Assembly (NCBI RefSeq): GCF_008639165.1
Contig: NZ_CP029197.1
Location: 4,344,001 to 4,408,000, forward strand
DNA: 64,000 nt
From: Streptomyces venezuelae ATCC 10712
GTDB taxonomy: Bacteria > Actinomycetota > Actinomycetes > Streptomycetales > Streptomycetaceae
Reading direction: 5' to 3'
The stretch's first letter is position 1; the number at the start of each line of letters is the position of its first letter. Of this stretch, positions 23,296-32,116 are shown one piece after another. The position numbers and the translations under genes were made by a program. The notes under the pieces were generated by a model. The model was not told the origin of the DNA, did not search any database, and saw only the letters and a program-made list of their open reading frames with translations.

Positions 23296-25047
23296 ATGGA
23301 GACCGAGTCGGAGCCGTACGTCCGTCTCTCGACCCTGCGGCAGCTGCATCAGGTCGTGGCGGACCTCAACACTGCGCGCAGCCTGGCGGACACCCTGCAG
23401 ACCGTCGCCGACGGTGTGGTCGCCGGTCTCAACTACGAGCTGGCCTGCGTCAACCTCGTACGCCCCGACGGTGACCTGGTCGTCGCCGCCTTCGCCGGAA
23501 GCTCCGCCGCCGAGGCCCTGATCACCGGCCGGGTCGGCTCCCGCTCCTCCTGGGAGCGCCGTCTCTCCATGGCGACCGCCTGGGGCGACCTGCGGTTCAT
23601 CCCGCACACCGAGGGCTGGGTGCTGATGGAGGACGACGTCCCCCAGTGGCACACCGACGGCCCCGCGCCCCGTTTCGAGGACGAGTGGCACCCGCACGAC
23701 CGCCTCTACGCCCCGATGTACGCATCCGGCTCCGGCCGCGAGCTGCTCGGCGTCATATCCGTCGACCGGCCGCGCAACGGCCGGCACCCCGGCCCCTGGG
23801 GCCAGGAGGCGCTCCAGATGTACGCCTCCCAGTCGGCGATCGCCATCAGCAACGCCCGGCTCCGCTCCAACATGCAGCGTGCCCTGGTCCGTCTCGAGCG
23901 GGAGCAGCAGGCGCTGCGGGCCAGCGAGGAGTCGTTCCGGCAGGCCTTCGAGTACGCCCCGTCGGGCATGGCCATCGCCGAGATGGGCGGGGACCAGCAC
24001 GGCCGGCTGCTCCGCACCAACGACGCGCTGTGCCGGCTCCTCGGCCGGCCCGCCTCCGTGATGCGGCGCTACTCCTTCGCCGACCTCGTGCACCCCGAGG
24101 ACATAGGGACGCTGCTGCGGACCTCCGCCGAGGGCGGCCGGGCCGAGCTGCGGCTCGGGCGGCGCGACGGCACGTACGTGTGGGTGTCCCTGCGGAACTC
24201 GGTGGTCGCCGACACCGCCGACGGCCCCCGCTTCCTGCTCACCCACGTCGAGGACATCGAGGAGCGCAAGCGGCACGAGCTGCAGCTCGCCCACCGGGCC
24301 TCGCACGACGCCCTGACCGGCCTCCCGAACAGTGCCGAGCTGCGGTCCCGGCTCTCGGCCCGGCTCTGTGAGCGCCCGGCGGCGTACGCGGTGGCCGACC
24401 AGGCCGGGGGGTACGGCGGCGGGTACGACTCCGCGCGGGACGGCGGCTACGACCAGGGGCCCGCCGGTCAGTCCGGCCACGGAGCGCACGGAGCGCACGT
24501 CGGGGGCTATGACTCCGGCTCCGGCGGCTACGAGTCGCCGTACGAGCACGAGCACGAGCACGGTTTCGGCTTCGAGCCCGCGGGCGTCGGCCCGTACGAC
24601 CACCACGTCCACATGGTGGCGCCCTCCGGCGGGGACATCGACGACGGCACCAAGGGCCTCGCCGTCCTCTTCTGCGACCTCGACGGCTTCAAGTCGATCA
24701 ACGACCGCTTCGGGCACCACACCGGTGACGCCGTCCTCATCGAGGTGGCCCGCCGGCTCACCACCGGGGTCCGGGACGGCGACACGGTCGCCCGGCTCGG
24801 CGGTGACGAGTTCGTCGTCCTCGCCGACGGCCTGGGCGCGGCCGACGCCGCCGACCTGGCCGTACGCCTGCGCAACGCGATCATTCCGCCCATCCGGGTG
24901 GACGGGCGGGCCGTCCGGGTGGGGGCGAGTTTCGGCATCGGCTGGGCCGAATGCGGGATGACCGTGGAAGAGGTCCTGAACTCCGCCGACCAGCGGATGT
25001 ACGTGGAGAAACGCTCCCGCGCCAAGGTGCACCGGCGGGCCGGCTGA
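23296..25047 (+). CDS. cdgB: Diguanylate cyclase CdgB (GAF-PAS-GGDEF)
   Basis: This 583-residue cytoplasmic enzyme makes cyclic di-GMP, the signal that holds Streptomyces in vegetative growth through BldD. A GAF domain occupies about 15-195, PAS/PAC about 210-330 (FRQAFEYAPSGMAIAEM) and GGDEF from about 345 (HDALTGLPN). The active site GGDEF is at 502-506, with the inhibitory I-site RDGD five residues before it. Between DALTGLPN and the catalytic core lies an unusual insert of about 80 residues rich in Gly, Tyr and His (about 370-450), including HEHEHEHG. The ATG at 23296 follows GGGGAG by 8 nt. Regulation by BldD is likely from the upstream box. Confidence 0.94.
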   Translation: METESEPYVRLSTLRQLHQVVADLNTARSLADTLQTVADGVVAGLNYELACVNLVRPDGDLVVAAFAGSSAAEALITGRVGSRSSWERRLSMATAWGDLRFIPHTEGWVLMEDDVPQWHTDGPAPRFEDEWHPHDRLYAPMYASGSGRELLGVISVDRPRNGRHPGPWGQEALQMYASQSAIAISNARLRSNMQRALVRLEREQQALRASEESFRQAFEYAPSGMAIAEMGGDQHGRLLRTNDALCRLLGRPASVMRRYSFADLVHPEDIGTLLRTSAEGGRAELRLGRRDGTYVWVSLRNSVVADTADGPRFLLTHVEDIEERKRHELQLAHRASHDALTGLPNSAELRSRLSARLCERPAAYAVADQAGGYGGGYDSARDGGYDQGPAGQSGHGAHGAHVGGYDSGSGGYESPYEHEHEHGFGFEPAGVGPYDHHVHMVAPSGGDIDDGTKGLAVLFCDLDGFKSINDRFGHHTGDAVLIEVARRLTTGVRDGDTVARLGGDEFVVLADGLGAADAADLAVRLRNAIIPPIRVDGRAVRVGASFGIGWAECGMTVEEVLNSADQRMYVEKRSRAKVHRRAG

Positions 25048-25142
25048 GGCTCCTGACACGCCCGGGGCCGCTTCGGGGGCTCGTCCGTTCGGGGTAGGCT
25101 CGGCCGGTCGGCGACGGCTGGCGAGCATGGAGAGGAACCCGG

Positions 25143-26117
25143 ATGGCTGCCGGTAACGACGGCGCGAACAAGCCCGAGAACGACGACCCGTTCGGCTACC
25201 TGTACGAGGACGGTCAGGCCGCTGGTGCCCAGCCGCCGCAGGGCGGTGGCTACGGCTATCCCGGCCCCGCGCCCGCTCAGCCCGGCGTGCCCCGGACCTC
25301 GTACAACCAGGTCAGAACGGTCGGCGAGCGCCAGTACGGCGGTCACGCCAACCAGCAGCACGCGCAGCCCTACGTGCCGCCGCAGCAGCAGGTCCCGTAC
25401 GGCCAGCCGACGGCTCAGTACGCGGCGCCCGAGACCTACGGCGGTCCGCCGACCCGGCAGGGACCCCCGCCGCAGCACCACCACGGCGGCGGCTCGGGCC
25501 GCGGCCCGAACACCCGGGGCCTCCTCATCGGCGCGGTCGCGGTCGTGGCGGTCGTCGTGGTCGGCATCGCGGCCGCCGTGATCACCAACAAGGGCGACGA
25601 CGACAAGGACAAGCAGGCCGGCGGCACGACGTCGACGGCCCCGGTGAAGCCCTCCGAGCAGCCCAGCAGCGAGCCGAGCAGCGAGGAGACTCCGGCCGAG
25701 CTCCCGAAGCAGAACGCGGCCACGCTGAAGCTCGGCGGCACGGCCATGCTCGCCAAGGACGTGAAGGGTGCGGAGGGCGCGGACGGCACGTACGTCGGCG
25801 GCTTCAACCAGGTCGGTTCCTCGGTGACGTGGAAGGCGCAGATGCCGACGGAGGGCAAGTACCGCCTGACCGTGCGCTACGCGATCCCCGCCGTCGACGC
25901 CAACGCGACCCTGACGGTCAACGGCAAGCCGAACACCCAGCCGATCGGCCTGAAGAACTTCATCCACTCCTCGGACCCGAACCTGGAGAAGAACTGGCAG
26001 ACCACCTGGGCGCCGGTCGACCTCAAGAAGGGCGAGAACGAGATCAAGATCTCGTGCGAGACCGGCAACCAGTGCGACGTGCTGCTCGACTGGCTGGAAG
26101 TCACCCAGGCCCAGTAG
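25143..26117 (+). CDS. Membrane-anchored protein with C-terminal carbohydrate-binding (CBM35/CBM6-like) domain
   Basis: This 324-residue protein has a cytoplasmic N-terminal half of about 125 residues rich in Pro, Gly, Gln and Tyr. One transmembrane helix follows (LLIGAVAVVAVVVVGIAAAV), then an acidic/Ser-Glu-Pro spacer and an extracellular beta-sandwich from about 195 to the end (AKDVKGAEGADGTYVGGFNQVGSS, YRLTVRYAIP, DVLLDWLEV) resembling carbohydrate-binding modules. There is no catalytic domain. It may tether the cell or a partner to peptidoglycan or another polysaccharide. It lies 95 nt after cdgB. Confidence 0.82.
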   Translation: MAAGNDGANKPENDDPFGYLYEDGQAAGAQPPQGGGYGYPGPAPAQPGVPRTSYNQVRTVGERQYGGHANQQHAQPYVPPQQQVPYGQPTAQYAAPETYGGPPTRQGPPPQHHHGGGSGRGPNTRGLLIGAVAVVAVVVVGIAAAVITNKGDDDKDKQAGGTTSTAPVKPSEQPSSEPSSEETPAELPKQNAATLKLGGTAMLAKDVKGAEGADGTYVGGFNQVGSSVTWKAQMPTEGKYRLTVRYAIPAVDANATLTVNGKPNTQPIGLKNFIHSSDPNLEKNWQTTWAPVDLKKGENEIKISCETGNQCDVLLDWLEVTQAQ

Positions 26118-26150
26118 CCGGCCGGGGCCGTCCTCAGCTGGGCCCGGTCG

Positions 26151-27077
26151 TCACGGCCGGTTCGGTTCCGGGGTGACCTTTACGCGGGGCAGCAGCTCCT
26201 CGTAGGCCGCCGGGTCGAACTCGCCGGCCACCGGGGAGAGCACCGTGGCCGCCGAGAGGGCGACCGCGCGGGCCAGCCGGTCGGGCCAGGGCGCGCCGTC
26301 GACGAGGCCCGAGAGCAGGCCGGCGACGGCCGAGTCGCCCGCGCCCGTCGGGTTGCCCTTGACGGCTGCGGGCGGGGCCGCGCGCCAGAGCCCCTCCGGG
26401 GTCGCGGCGAGCAGCCCTTCCGGGCCGAGCGAGGAGACGACCGTACGGGCGCCCCGGCCCCGGGCGTCGCGGGTCGCGCGCAGCGGGTCGCGGGAGCCGG
26501 TGAGCTGGGCGAGTTCGTCGGCGTTGGGCTTGACGAGGTCCGGGCGGGCGGCGATGCCGCGCCGGAGGGGTTCGCCGCTGGTGTCGAGGAGCACCGGCAC
26601 GTCGGCGGCGCGGGCGGCCCGGACGAGCTCCGCGTACGCCCCCACGTGGATGCCCGGCGGGAGGCTGCCGCAGAGGGCGACGGCCGCGGCGCCGTCGAGG
26701 AGCGCGGTGAAGCGGGCGCGGAAGACGGTCCACTCGGCGGCGGTGACGGCCGGGCCCGGTTCGTTGAGCTGGGTGGTGTCGCCGGTGGCGTTGTCCACGA
26801 CGGCGACGGTGCGGCGGGTGGCGCCCGCGGTCTCGACGAGCTCGTCCCGGACCGGGGTGGCGGCGAGCTGCTCCCTGAGGACGGCTCCGGTGGCGCCGCC
26901 CGCGAAGCCGGTGGCGACGGTCTCGTGGCCGAGGGCGGCGAGGACCCGGGCGACGTTGAGTCCCTTGCCGCCGGGGCGTTCGATGACCTGGGTGACGCGG
27001 TGGGAGGCGTGCGGGGTGAGGGCGGGGACGCGGTAGGTCAGGTCCACCGCCGTGTTGAGGGTGACCGTGAGAATCAC
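26151..27077 (-). CDS. PfkB-family sugar kinase (1-phosphofructokinase/tagatose-6-phosphate kinase type)
   Basis: The 308-residue enzyme carries signature 1 PGGKGLNVARVLAALG and signature 2 NPTGAGDSAVAGLLSGL (catalytic Asp in GAGD) of the PfkB family. The N-terminal VILTVTLNTAVDLTYRV is typical of 1-phosphofructokinase and tagatose-6-phosphate kinase. It sits downstream of nagKA in the same orientation, and a tagatose-6-P kinase role in amino-sugar use is plausible but not shown. I chose the GTG at 27077 because of the GGGGTGG site and because the family starts there; a terminator after nagA suggests a separate transcript. Confidence 0.86.
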   Translation of the reverse strand: MILTVTLNTAVDLTYRVPALTPHASHRVTQVIERPGGKGLNVARVLAALGHETVATGFAGGATGAVLREQLAATPVRDELVETAGATRRTVAVVDNATGDTTQLNEPGPAVTAAEWTVFRARFTALLDGAAAVALCGSLPPGIHVGAYAELVRAARAADVPVLLDTSGEPLRRGIAARPDLVKPNADELAQLTGSRDPLRATRDARGRGARTVVSSLGPEGLLAATPEGLWRAAPPAAVKGNPTGAGDSAVAGLLSGLVDGAPWPDRLARAVALSAATVLSPVAGEFDPAAYEELLPRVKVTPEPNRP

Positions 27078-27152
27078 CTGTCCACCCCCCGTACTCCGTG
27101 TGAAGACCTGTGGAACGCACGCTCCGACGGGCACTGATCATGCCAAACGAAA

Positions 27153-27183
27153 GGCGGTAGGCCCAGACCCCCGGCCCACCGCC
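27153..27183 (-). terminator. Terminator after nagA
   Basis: On the minus strand, GGCGGT-G-GGCC pairs with GGCC-T-ACCGCC around an 8-9 nt loop and is followed by the T-rich TTTCGTTTGG. It lies 31 bp beyond the nagA stop. Confidence 0.7.
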
Positions 27184-27213
27184 GTTCCGTGTGACTCCAG
27201 ATCAGGAGCGTGT

Positions 27214-28356
27214 TCAGGCCGTCGGGTCGACGATCCAGGCGCCCTTGCGCATGACGCCCTTGAGGTTGAACTCGGCGTCGAGGACGACGATGTCGGCGTC
27301 CTTGCCGGGTTCGAGGGAGCCGACGCGGTCGTACACGCCGAGCAGCCGGGCCGGGTTGGCGGAGATGGCCTGGACGACCGCCTCGACGGGGAGCCCGTCG
27401 ACGGTCGCGGCGCGCTTGAACGCCCGGTCGAGGGTGAGGGTGGAGCCGGCGATGGAGCCGCCCTCGACGAGACGGGCGACGCTGTCCTTCACCTCGACCT
27501 CCAGCGGGCCGAGCATGTAGCGGCCGTCGCCGAAGCCGGCGGCGTCCATGGCGTCGGTGATGAAGGCGACGCGCTCGGGGCCGGCGTGGTGGAAGGCGAG
27601 TTCCAGGGCGGCGGGGTGGAGGTGGGTGCCGTCGTTGATGAGTTCGACGGTGATCCGCTCGTCCTCCAGGAGGGCGGCGATCGGGCCGGGGGCGCGGTGG
27701 CCGAGGGCGGGCATCGCGTTGTAGAGGTGGGTGGCGACGGTGGCGCCGGCGTCGATGGCCGCGACGGTCTGCTCGTAACTGGCGTCGGTGTGGCCGATGG
27801 CGGCGATCACGCCGTGCTCGGCGAGCAGCCGTACGGAGTCGATGCCGCCGGGCAGTTCGGTGGCGAGGGTGACCATCTTGGCCTGGCCGCGGGCGGCGTC
27901 GACGAGCTTGCGGACGTCGGCCGGGTCGGGGTCGCGCAGCAGCGTCTCGTCGTGGGCGCCCTTGCGGCAGGGGGAGATGAACGGGCCCTCGAAGTGGAGG
28001 CCCGCGAGGTCGCCCTGCTCGGCGAGCTCGGAGAGGAGCCCGGCCCGCTGGGTGAGGAAGTCCATCTCGCCGGTGACGAAGGAGGCGACGACGGTGGTGG
28101 TGCCGTGCAGCCGGTGGGTGTGGACGCCCTTGAGGACCTCGTCGACGGTGCCGGAGGTGAAGGAGGCGCCGCCGCCGCCGTGATTGTGCATGTCGACGAA
28201 GCCGGGGACGAGCCAGTGCCCGGTCAGGTCGAGGGCCGGGGTGTCCTGCGAGGTGGCCCCGACGATGCGTTCGCCGTCGACGATCACACGTCCGTTCTCG
28301 ACGATCCCGGTGGGCAGCACGACGTGTGCGCCGGCGAGAACCTTGTGATCGGCCAT
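27214..28356 (-). CDS. nagA: N-acetylglucosamine-6-phosphate deacetylase NagA
   Basis: The amidohydrolase (380 aa) shows metal motif PGFVDMHNHGGGG, HFEGPFISP (metal-binding Glu), IGHTDASYEQ, THLYNAM and catalytic FITDAMDAAG, all as in NagA. It converts GlcNAc-6-P to GlcN-6-P and acetate. Its ATG overlaps the nagK stop by one base (TGATG), so translation is coupled. Both are governed by the dre site at 29344-29359. GlcNAc-6-P is also the product of MurQ (52214-53143), linking this operon to muropeptide recycling. Confidence 0.96.
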   Translation of the reverse strand: MADHKVLAGAHVVLPTGIVENGRVIVDGERIVGATSQDTPALDLTGHWLVPGFVDMHNHGGGGASFTSGTVDEVLKGVHTHRLHGTTTVVASFVTGEMDFLTQRAGLLSELAEQGDLAGLHFEGPFISPCRKGAHDETLLRDPDPADVRKLVDAARGQAKMVTLATELPGGIDSVRLLAEHGVIAAIGHTDASYEQTVAAIDAGATVATHLYNAMPALGHRAPGPIAALLEDERITVELINDGTHLHPAALELAFHHAGPERVAFITDAMDAAGFGDGRYMLGPLEVEVKDSVARLVEGGSIAGSTLTLDRAFKRAATVDGLPVEAVVQAISANPARLLGVYDRVGSLEPGKDADIVVLDAEFNLKGVMRKGAWIVDPTA

Positions 28357-29315
28357 CAGGCGGAAACCTCCGAGTCGGTGGGGCGCTGGGGGTGCTGGTC
28401 GGCGAGCAGGTCCCAGGCGAGGAGGCCCGCGCCCAGGCAACCGGCGGTGTCCCCGAGGGCCGCCGGGACGATGGCGGGCAGCTTCTGGAACGTGACTCGC
28501 TCCTCCACCGCGGCCCGAAGTGGTGTGAACAAGGTTTCCCCGGCCTCGGCCAGTCCGCCACCGATGATGAGCGTGCGCGGGTCCAGCAGGGTGAGGGCGG
28601 TGACCAGGCCGTCGGCGAGGGCGTCGACGGCGTCCTGCCAGACCCGGACGGCGGTGGCGTCGCCGGATTCGACGGCCTTGGCGCAGTCGGCGGCGTCGGC
28701 CTCGGGGTCGCCGCTCGCCTCGGCCCAGGCCTGGGAGACGGCGGAGGCGGAGGCGTACCGCTCCAGGCAGCCGCGCTGGCCGCAGCCGCAGGCGGTGCCG
28801 CCGGGGCGGACGACGATGTGGCCGATCTCGCCGGCGTAGCCGTGGGCGCCGGCCTCGATGCGGTCGCCGATGCCGATGGCGCCGGCGATGCCCGTACCGA
28901 GGGGGACGAAGAGGAAGCGGTCGGCGCCGTTGCCCGCGCCGATCCGGCCTTCGGCGAGGCCGCCGGTGCGGACGTCGTGGCCGAGGGCGACGGGGATGCC
29001 GTCGAGTCGGCGGCTGAGGAGTTCGCGCATGGGAACGTCGCGCCAGCCGAGGTTGGCGGCGTAGACGGCGATGCCGTTCTCCGCGTCGACGATGCCGGGG
29101 ACGGCGACTCCGGCGGCCGCGGCGGGCTCGCCGTACCGCTCCTGGCCGAGGGCGCGGAGCTCCGCGGCGAAGCTGAGGATCGTCTCCACGACGGCCTCGG
29201 GGCCGCGCTCGCGCCCGGTGGCGCGGCGGGCCTCGTGGAGCAGGGTGCCGTCCGCCCCGACGAGGGCGGCCTTCATGCCGGTGCCGCCCACATCCAGGGC
29301 GATGACGTGTCTCAC
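28356..29315 (-). CDS. nagK: ROK-family N-acetylglucosamine kinase NagK
   Basis: A 319-residue ROK kinase with ATP phosphate motif IALDVGGTGMKAALV, catalytic Asp region ALGHDVRTGGLAE, FVPLGTGIAGAI and the ROK zinc motif GEIGHIVVRPGGTACGCGQRGCLERY. It phosphorylates free GlcNAc to GlcNAc-6-P, which NagA then deacetylates. The GTG at 29315 fits the family start, although the ribosome binding site is weak. It overlaps nagA by one base and lies downstream of a DasR-type site. The gene pair corresponds to nagKA of S. coelicolor. Confidence 0.92.
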   Translation of the reverse strand: MRHVIALDVGGTGMKAALVGADGTLLHEARRATGRERGPEAVVETILSFAAELRALGQERYGEPAAAAGVAVPGIVDAENGIAVYAANLGWRDVPMRELLSRRLDGIPVALGHDVRTGGLAEGRIGAGNGADRFLFVPLGTGIAGAIGIGDRIEAGAHGYAGEIGHIVVRPGGTACGCGQRGCLERYASASAVSQAWAEASGDPEADAADCAKAVESGDATAVRVWQDAVDALADGLVTALTLLDPRTLIIGGGLAEAGETLFTPLRAAVEERVTFQKLPAIVPAALGDTAGCLGAGLLAWDLLADQHPQRPTDSEVSA

Positions 29316-29343
29316 GGGTGACAGTCTGTCGCGCGAGGACCCA

Positions 29344-29359
29344 AAAGGTCTAGTCCACT
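29344..29359. promoter_or_regulatory. DasR-responsive element (dre) for nagKA
   Basis: AAAGGTCTAGTCCACT matches the dre consensus ACTGGTCTAGTCCACT at 14 of 16 positions. It lies 29 bp upstream of the nagK start. DasR, the GntR-family GlcN-6-P sensor, represses nagKA in Streptomyces. Confidence 0.9.
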
Positions 29360-29441
29360 GCCGAGGATTGTTGCGTACGGATACAAATCCGGGACCCGTC
29401 ATGGGGCCATGGTCCCGGTTGCGTTGCGGAAGCGATACCCA

Positions 29442-29457
29442 GGTGGTGTAGACCTCA
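29442..29457. promoter_or_regulatory. Second dre site, facing the sugar-binding lipoprotein gene
   Basis: GGTGGTGTAGACCTCA matches the dre variant AGTGGTGTAGACCACC at 13 of 16 positions. It lies about 90 bp upstream of the lipoprotein start, so both divergent units appear to be under DasR. Confidence 0.82.
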
Positions 29458-29546
29458 TACCCGCGCACGCGAGAGACTTACGGCCCTGTGCAGAGCAAAC
29501 GTGCGGCTCGGCGCAGCTCAACGACGAGCAAAAGGTGGATGAAGCC

Positions 29547-30818
29547 GTGGAGCGGCGACGATTCCTTGGACTGACCGCGGCCGTCGCCGCACTCGGACTG
29601 ACCGCCACGGTCGGCGGCTGCGGCTCCCTCGGCGGAGACTCCGGCGACGTGACCCTCCGGCTGGTCGCCGCCGACTACGACCTCACCGGCGGCGACACCA
29701 CCAAGAAGTACTGGGCCGACCTCGTGACCGCCTTCGAGGGCAAGCACCCCGGCGTCAAGGTCGAGGTCCAGATCGAGTCCTGGGACGACGTCGACCGCAA
29801 GGTCGCCGAGATGGTCAAGGCGGGCAAGGCGCCCGACGTCGCACAGATCGGCGCGTACGCCGACTACGCCGCCGCCGGTGAGCTGTACGCCGCCGACGAG
29901 ATGCTCTCCATACCCGTCCAGGCGAACTTCCTCGCCCCGCTCGTCGCCGCGGGCGAACACAAGCGCACCCAGTACGGTCTGCCGTTCGTCGCCTCCACGC
30001 GCCCGCTGTTCTACAACAAGGCGCTCTTCGAGCAGGCCGGCGCCAAGGCCCCCACCACCTGGGACGAGCTCGCCAAGGCCGCCGAGAAGCTCAAGGACAA
30101 CGGTGTCCGCACCCCGTTCGCGCTGCCGCTCGGGCCCGAGGAGGCCCAGGCCGAAGCCCTGATGTGGATGCTCGCCGGCGGCGGTGGCTGGACCGACGGC
30201 ACCGACCACTACTCCGTCGACTCCGACGCCAACATCAAGACCTTCGACTGGCTCAAGGCCAACCTCGTCGGGAAGGGCCTCACCGGGCCCGTCGCCCCCG
30301 GCAAGCTCAACCGCAAGGCCGCGTTCGCCGCCTTCGCGAACGGCGAGGTCGGCATGCTCAACGGCCACCCCTCGCTCCTGAAGGAAGCCGCCAAGAAGGG
30401 CGTCCAGGTCGGGCAGGTCCCGCTCCCCGGCGCCGACGGCCCGGCGAAGGCCGCGATGGGCGTCGCCGACTGGATCATGGGCTTCAAGCAGAACGGTCAC
30501 CGCAAGGAGATCGGTGACTTCCTCAACTTCGTCTTCAGCGACGAGAACGTCCTGAAGTTCGCCGGCGACAACGACCTCCTGCCGGTCACCGTCACCGCCT
30601 CCACCCGCATGGAGACCGAGCCCGAGCACGCCAACCTGCGCGTCTTCCTCAAGACCCTGCCCGGCAGCCAGCTGCCGCCGGTCGGCAAGACGTCCTGGGC
30701 CAAGGTCAGCGAGAACGTCAAGCAGAACATCGGCAAGGCCGTGACCCCGGCGGGCCGCCCCGCCGACGTCCTCGGCGCGATCGGCCGGGCGGCGACGACG
30801 GCCGAGAACGCCGAGTAA
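29547..30818 (+). CDS. ABC-transporter sugar-binding lipoprotein (Tat-type signal)
   Basis: This 423-residue family-1 solute-binding protein has a twin-arginine start (VERRRFLGLTAAVAALG) and lipobox TVGGC (lipidated Cys25). The mature part has typical segments: WADLVTAFEGKHPGVKVEVQ, GKAPDVAQIGAYADYA, YGLPFVASTRPLFYNKALFEQAG, FANGEVGMLNGHPS and ENVLKFAGDNDLLPV. It should bind an oligosaccharide at the cell surface. No permease or ATPase genes are adjacent, so partners must be encoded elsewhere. The GTG at 29547 follows AAAGGTGG by 8 nt; upstream starts exist but cross the dre region. Control by DasR is predicted. Confidence 0.9.
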   Translation: MERRRFLGLTAAVAALGLTATVGGCGSLGGDSGDVTLRLVAADYDLTGGDTTKKYWADLVTAFEGKHPGVKVEVQIESWDDVDRKVAEMVKAGKAPDVAQIGAYADYAAAGELYAADEMLSIPVQANFLAPLVAAGEHKRTQYGLPFVASTRPLFYNKALFEQAGAKAPTTWDELAKAAEKLKDNGVRTPFALPLGPEEAQAEALMWMLAGGGGWTDGTDHYSVDSDANIKTFDWLKANLVGKGLTGPVAPGKLNRKAAFAAFANGEVGMLNGHPSLLKEAAKKGVQVGQVPLPGADGPAKAAMGVADWIMGFKQNGHRKEIGDFLNFVFSDENVLKFAGDNDLLPVTVTASTRMETEPEHANLRVFLKTLPGSQLPPVGKTSWAKVSENVKQNIGKAVTPAGRPADVLGAIGRAATTAENAE

Positions 30819-30830
30819 TAAGTTGGTCGT

Positions 30831-31196
30831 ATGACCGAAGAGCGGGACGGGGCGGACGGCGCCGAGGACGCGGCTGTGGGCCCGGACGGCGGCGACGCGG
30901 ACGCGGCCCGGGGCCCGGACGGCGGCGGCGAGGGCGTGGCTCGGCGCCCGGACGGCGGCGGCGAGGGCGCGGGTGGGCTCGGTGAGCGCGAGCGGGACCT
31001 CCTCGCCGTCGAACGCCGCTCCTGGCCCGGCCCCGGCGCCAAGGAGCGCGCCGTCCGCGAACGCCTCGGCCTCTCCCCGACCCGCTACTACCAACTCCTC
31101 AACGCCCTCCTCGACGACCCCCGCGCCCTCGCCCACGACCCGGTCACGGTGAACCGGCTGCGGCGGGTCCGGGACGAGAAGAGGGCCAAGAGGTAG
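30831..31196 (+). CDS. DUF3263 family small helix-turn-helix-like protein
   Basis: Of the 121 residues, the first 50 are acidic and Gly-rich, with three GPDGG/RPDGG repeats. The C-terminal 70 form the DUF3263 domain (GERERDLLAVERRSWPGPGAKERAVRERLGLSPTRYYQLLNALLDDP), which has the look of a DNA-binding helix-turn-helix common in actinobacteria. It follows the sugar-binding lipoprotein by 12 nt. Function not established. Confidence 0.85.
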   Translation: MTEERDGADGAEDAAVGPDGGDADAARGPDGGGEGVARRPDGGGEGAGGLGERERDLLAVERRSWPGPGAKERAVRERLGLSPTRYYQLLNALLDDPRALAHDPVTVNRLRRVRDEKRAKR

Positions 31197-31273
31197 GGGT
31201 CGGACCGGCTGGTCACCCGGTGCGTCCGGTTCGTGCCCCTGACGGCGCGGGCTCACATCGGTAGGGTCGAGGC

Positions 31274-32116
31274 ATGGTCAGCAGCCTCCCGCACCCGACC
31301 ACGTCCGCCGGCCGCGACGGCCTGGCCGCGCTCCTCGCGCGGCCCGCGAAGGCCGTCGTCGCCCTCGACTTCGACGGCACCCTCGCCGAGATCGTCCCCG
31401 ACCCCGAACGGGCCCGCGCCCACCCCGGAGCCGTCGAGGCGCTCGCCGCGCTCGCCCCCCAGGTGGCCTCGATCGCCGTCGTGACCGGCCGCCCCGCCGG
31501 GGTCGCCGTCCGGTACGGCGGCTTCGCCGGCGTCCCCGGCCTGGAGCACCTCGTCGTCCTCGGCCACTACGGGGCCGAACGCTGGGACGCCGTCACCGGC
31601 ACCGTCCAGGCCGCCGCCCCGCACCCGGGCGTCGCCGCGGTCCGCGCCGAGCTCCCCGGCTTCCTCGACCGGGCCGGGGCCTGGCCGGGCGTCTGGATCG
31701 AGGAGAAGGGCCGCGCGGTCGCTGTCCACACCCGCCGTGCCCTCGACCCGGAGCGCGCCTTCGAGGCGCTGAAGGGCCCGCTGGGCGACCTCGCCACCCA
31801 TCACGGCCTCGTCCTGGAACCCGGCCGCATGGTCCTGGAGCTGCGGCCCCCGGGCATGGACAAGGGCGTCGCGCTCGCGGAGTACGTACGGGAGGTGGGC
31901 GCCGGGTCCGTGCTGTACGCGGGCGACGACCTGGGCGACCTGCCCGCCTTCGCCGCCGTGGAGAAACTCCGCTCCGACGGCACCCCGGGCCTGCTGGTCT
32001 GCAGCGGCTCGACCGAGGTCCCGGAACTCACCGACCGCGCGGACCTGGCGGTCCAGGGCCCGCCGGAGGTGGTGGCCTTCCTGACCGCCCTCGCGGACAC
32101 GGTACGGGGGGCCTGA
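31274..32116 (+). CDS. otsB: Trehalose-6-phosphate phosphatase OtsB
   Basis: The 280-residue HAD phosphatase carries ALDFDGTLAEIVPDP (motif I), VVTGRP (motif II), PPGMDKGVAL (motif III Lys) and LYAGDDLGDLPAF (motif IV), the OtsB pattern. It dephosphorylates trehalose-6-P made by OtsA (34156-35514), yielding the stress protectant trehalose. Here the two are separated by a Fic gene and lie on opposite strands. ATG at 31274. Confidence 0.93.
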   Translation: MVSSLPHPTTSAGRDGLAALLARPAKAVVALDFDGTLAEIVPDPERARAHPGAVEALAALAPQVASIAVVTGRPAGVAVRYGGFAGVPGLEHLVVLGHYGAERWDAVTGTVQAAAPHPGVAAVRAELPGFLDRAGAWPGVWIEEKGRAVAVHTRRALDPERAFEALKGPLGDLATHHGLVLEPGRMVLELRPPGMDKGVALAEYVREVGAGSVLYAGDDLGDLPAFAAVEKLRSDGTPGLLVCSGSTEVPELTDRADLAVQGPPEVVAFLTALADTVRGA

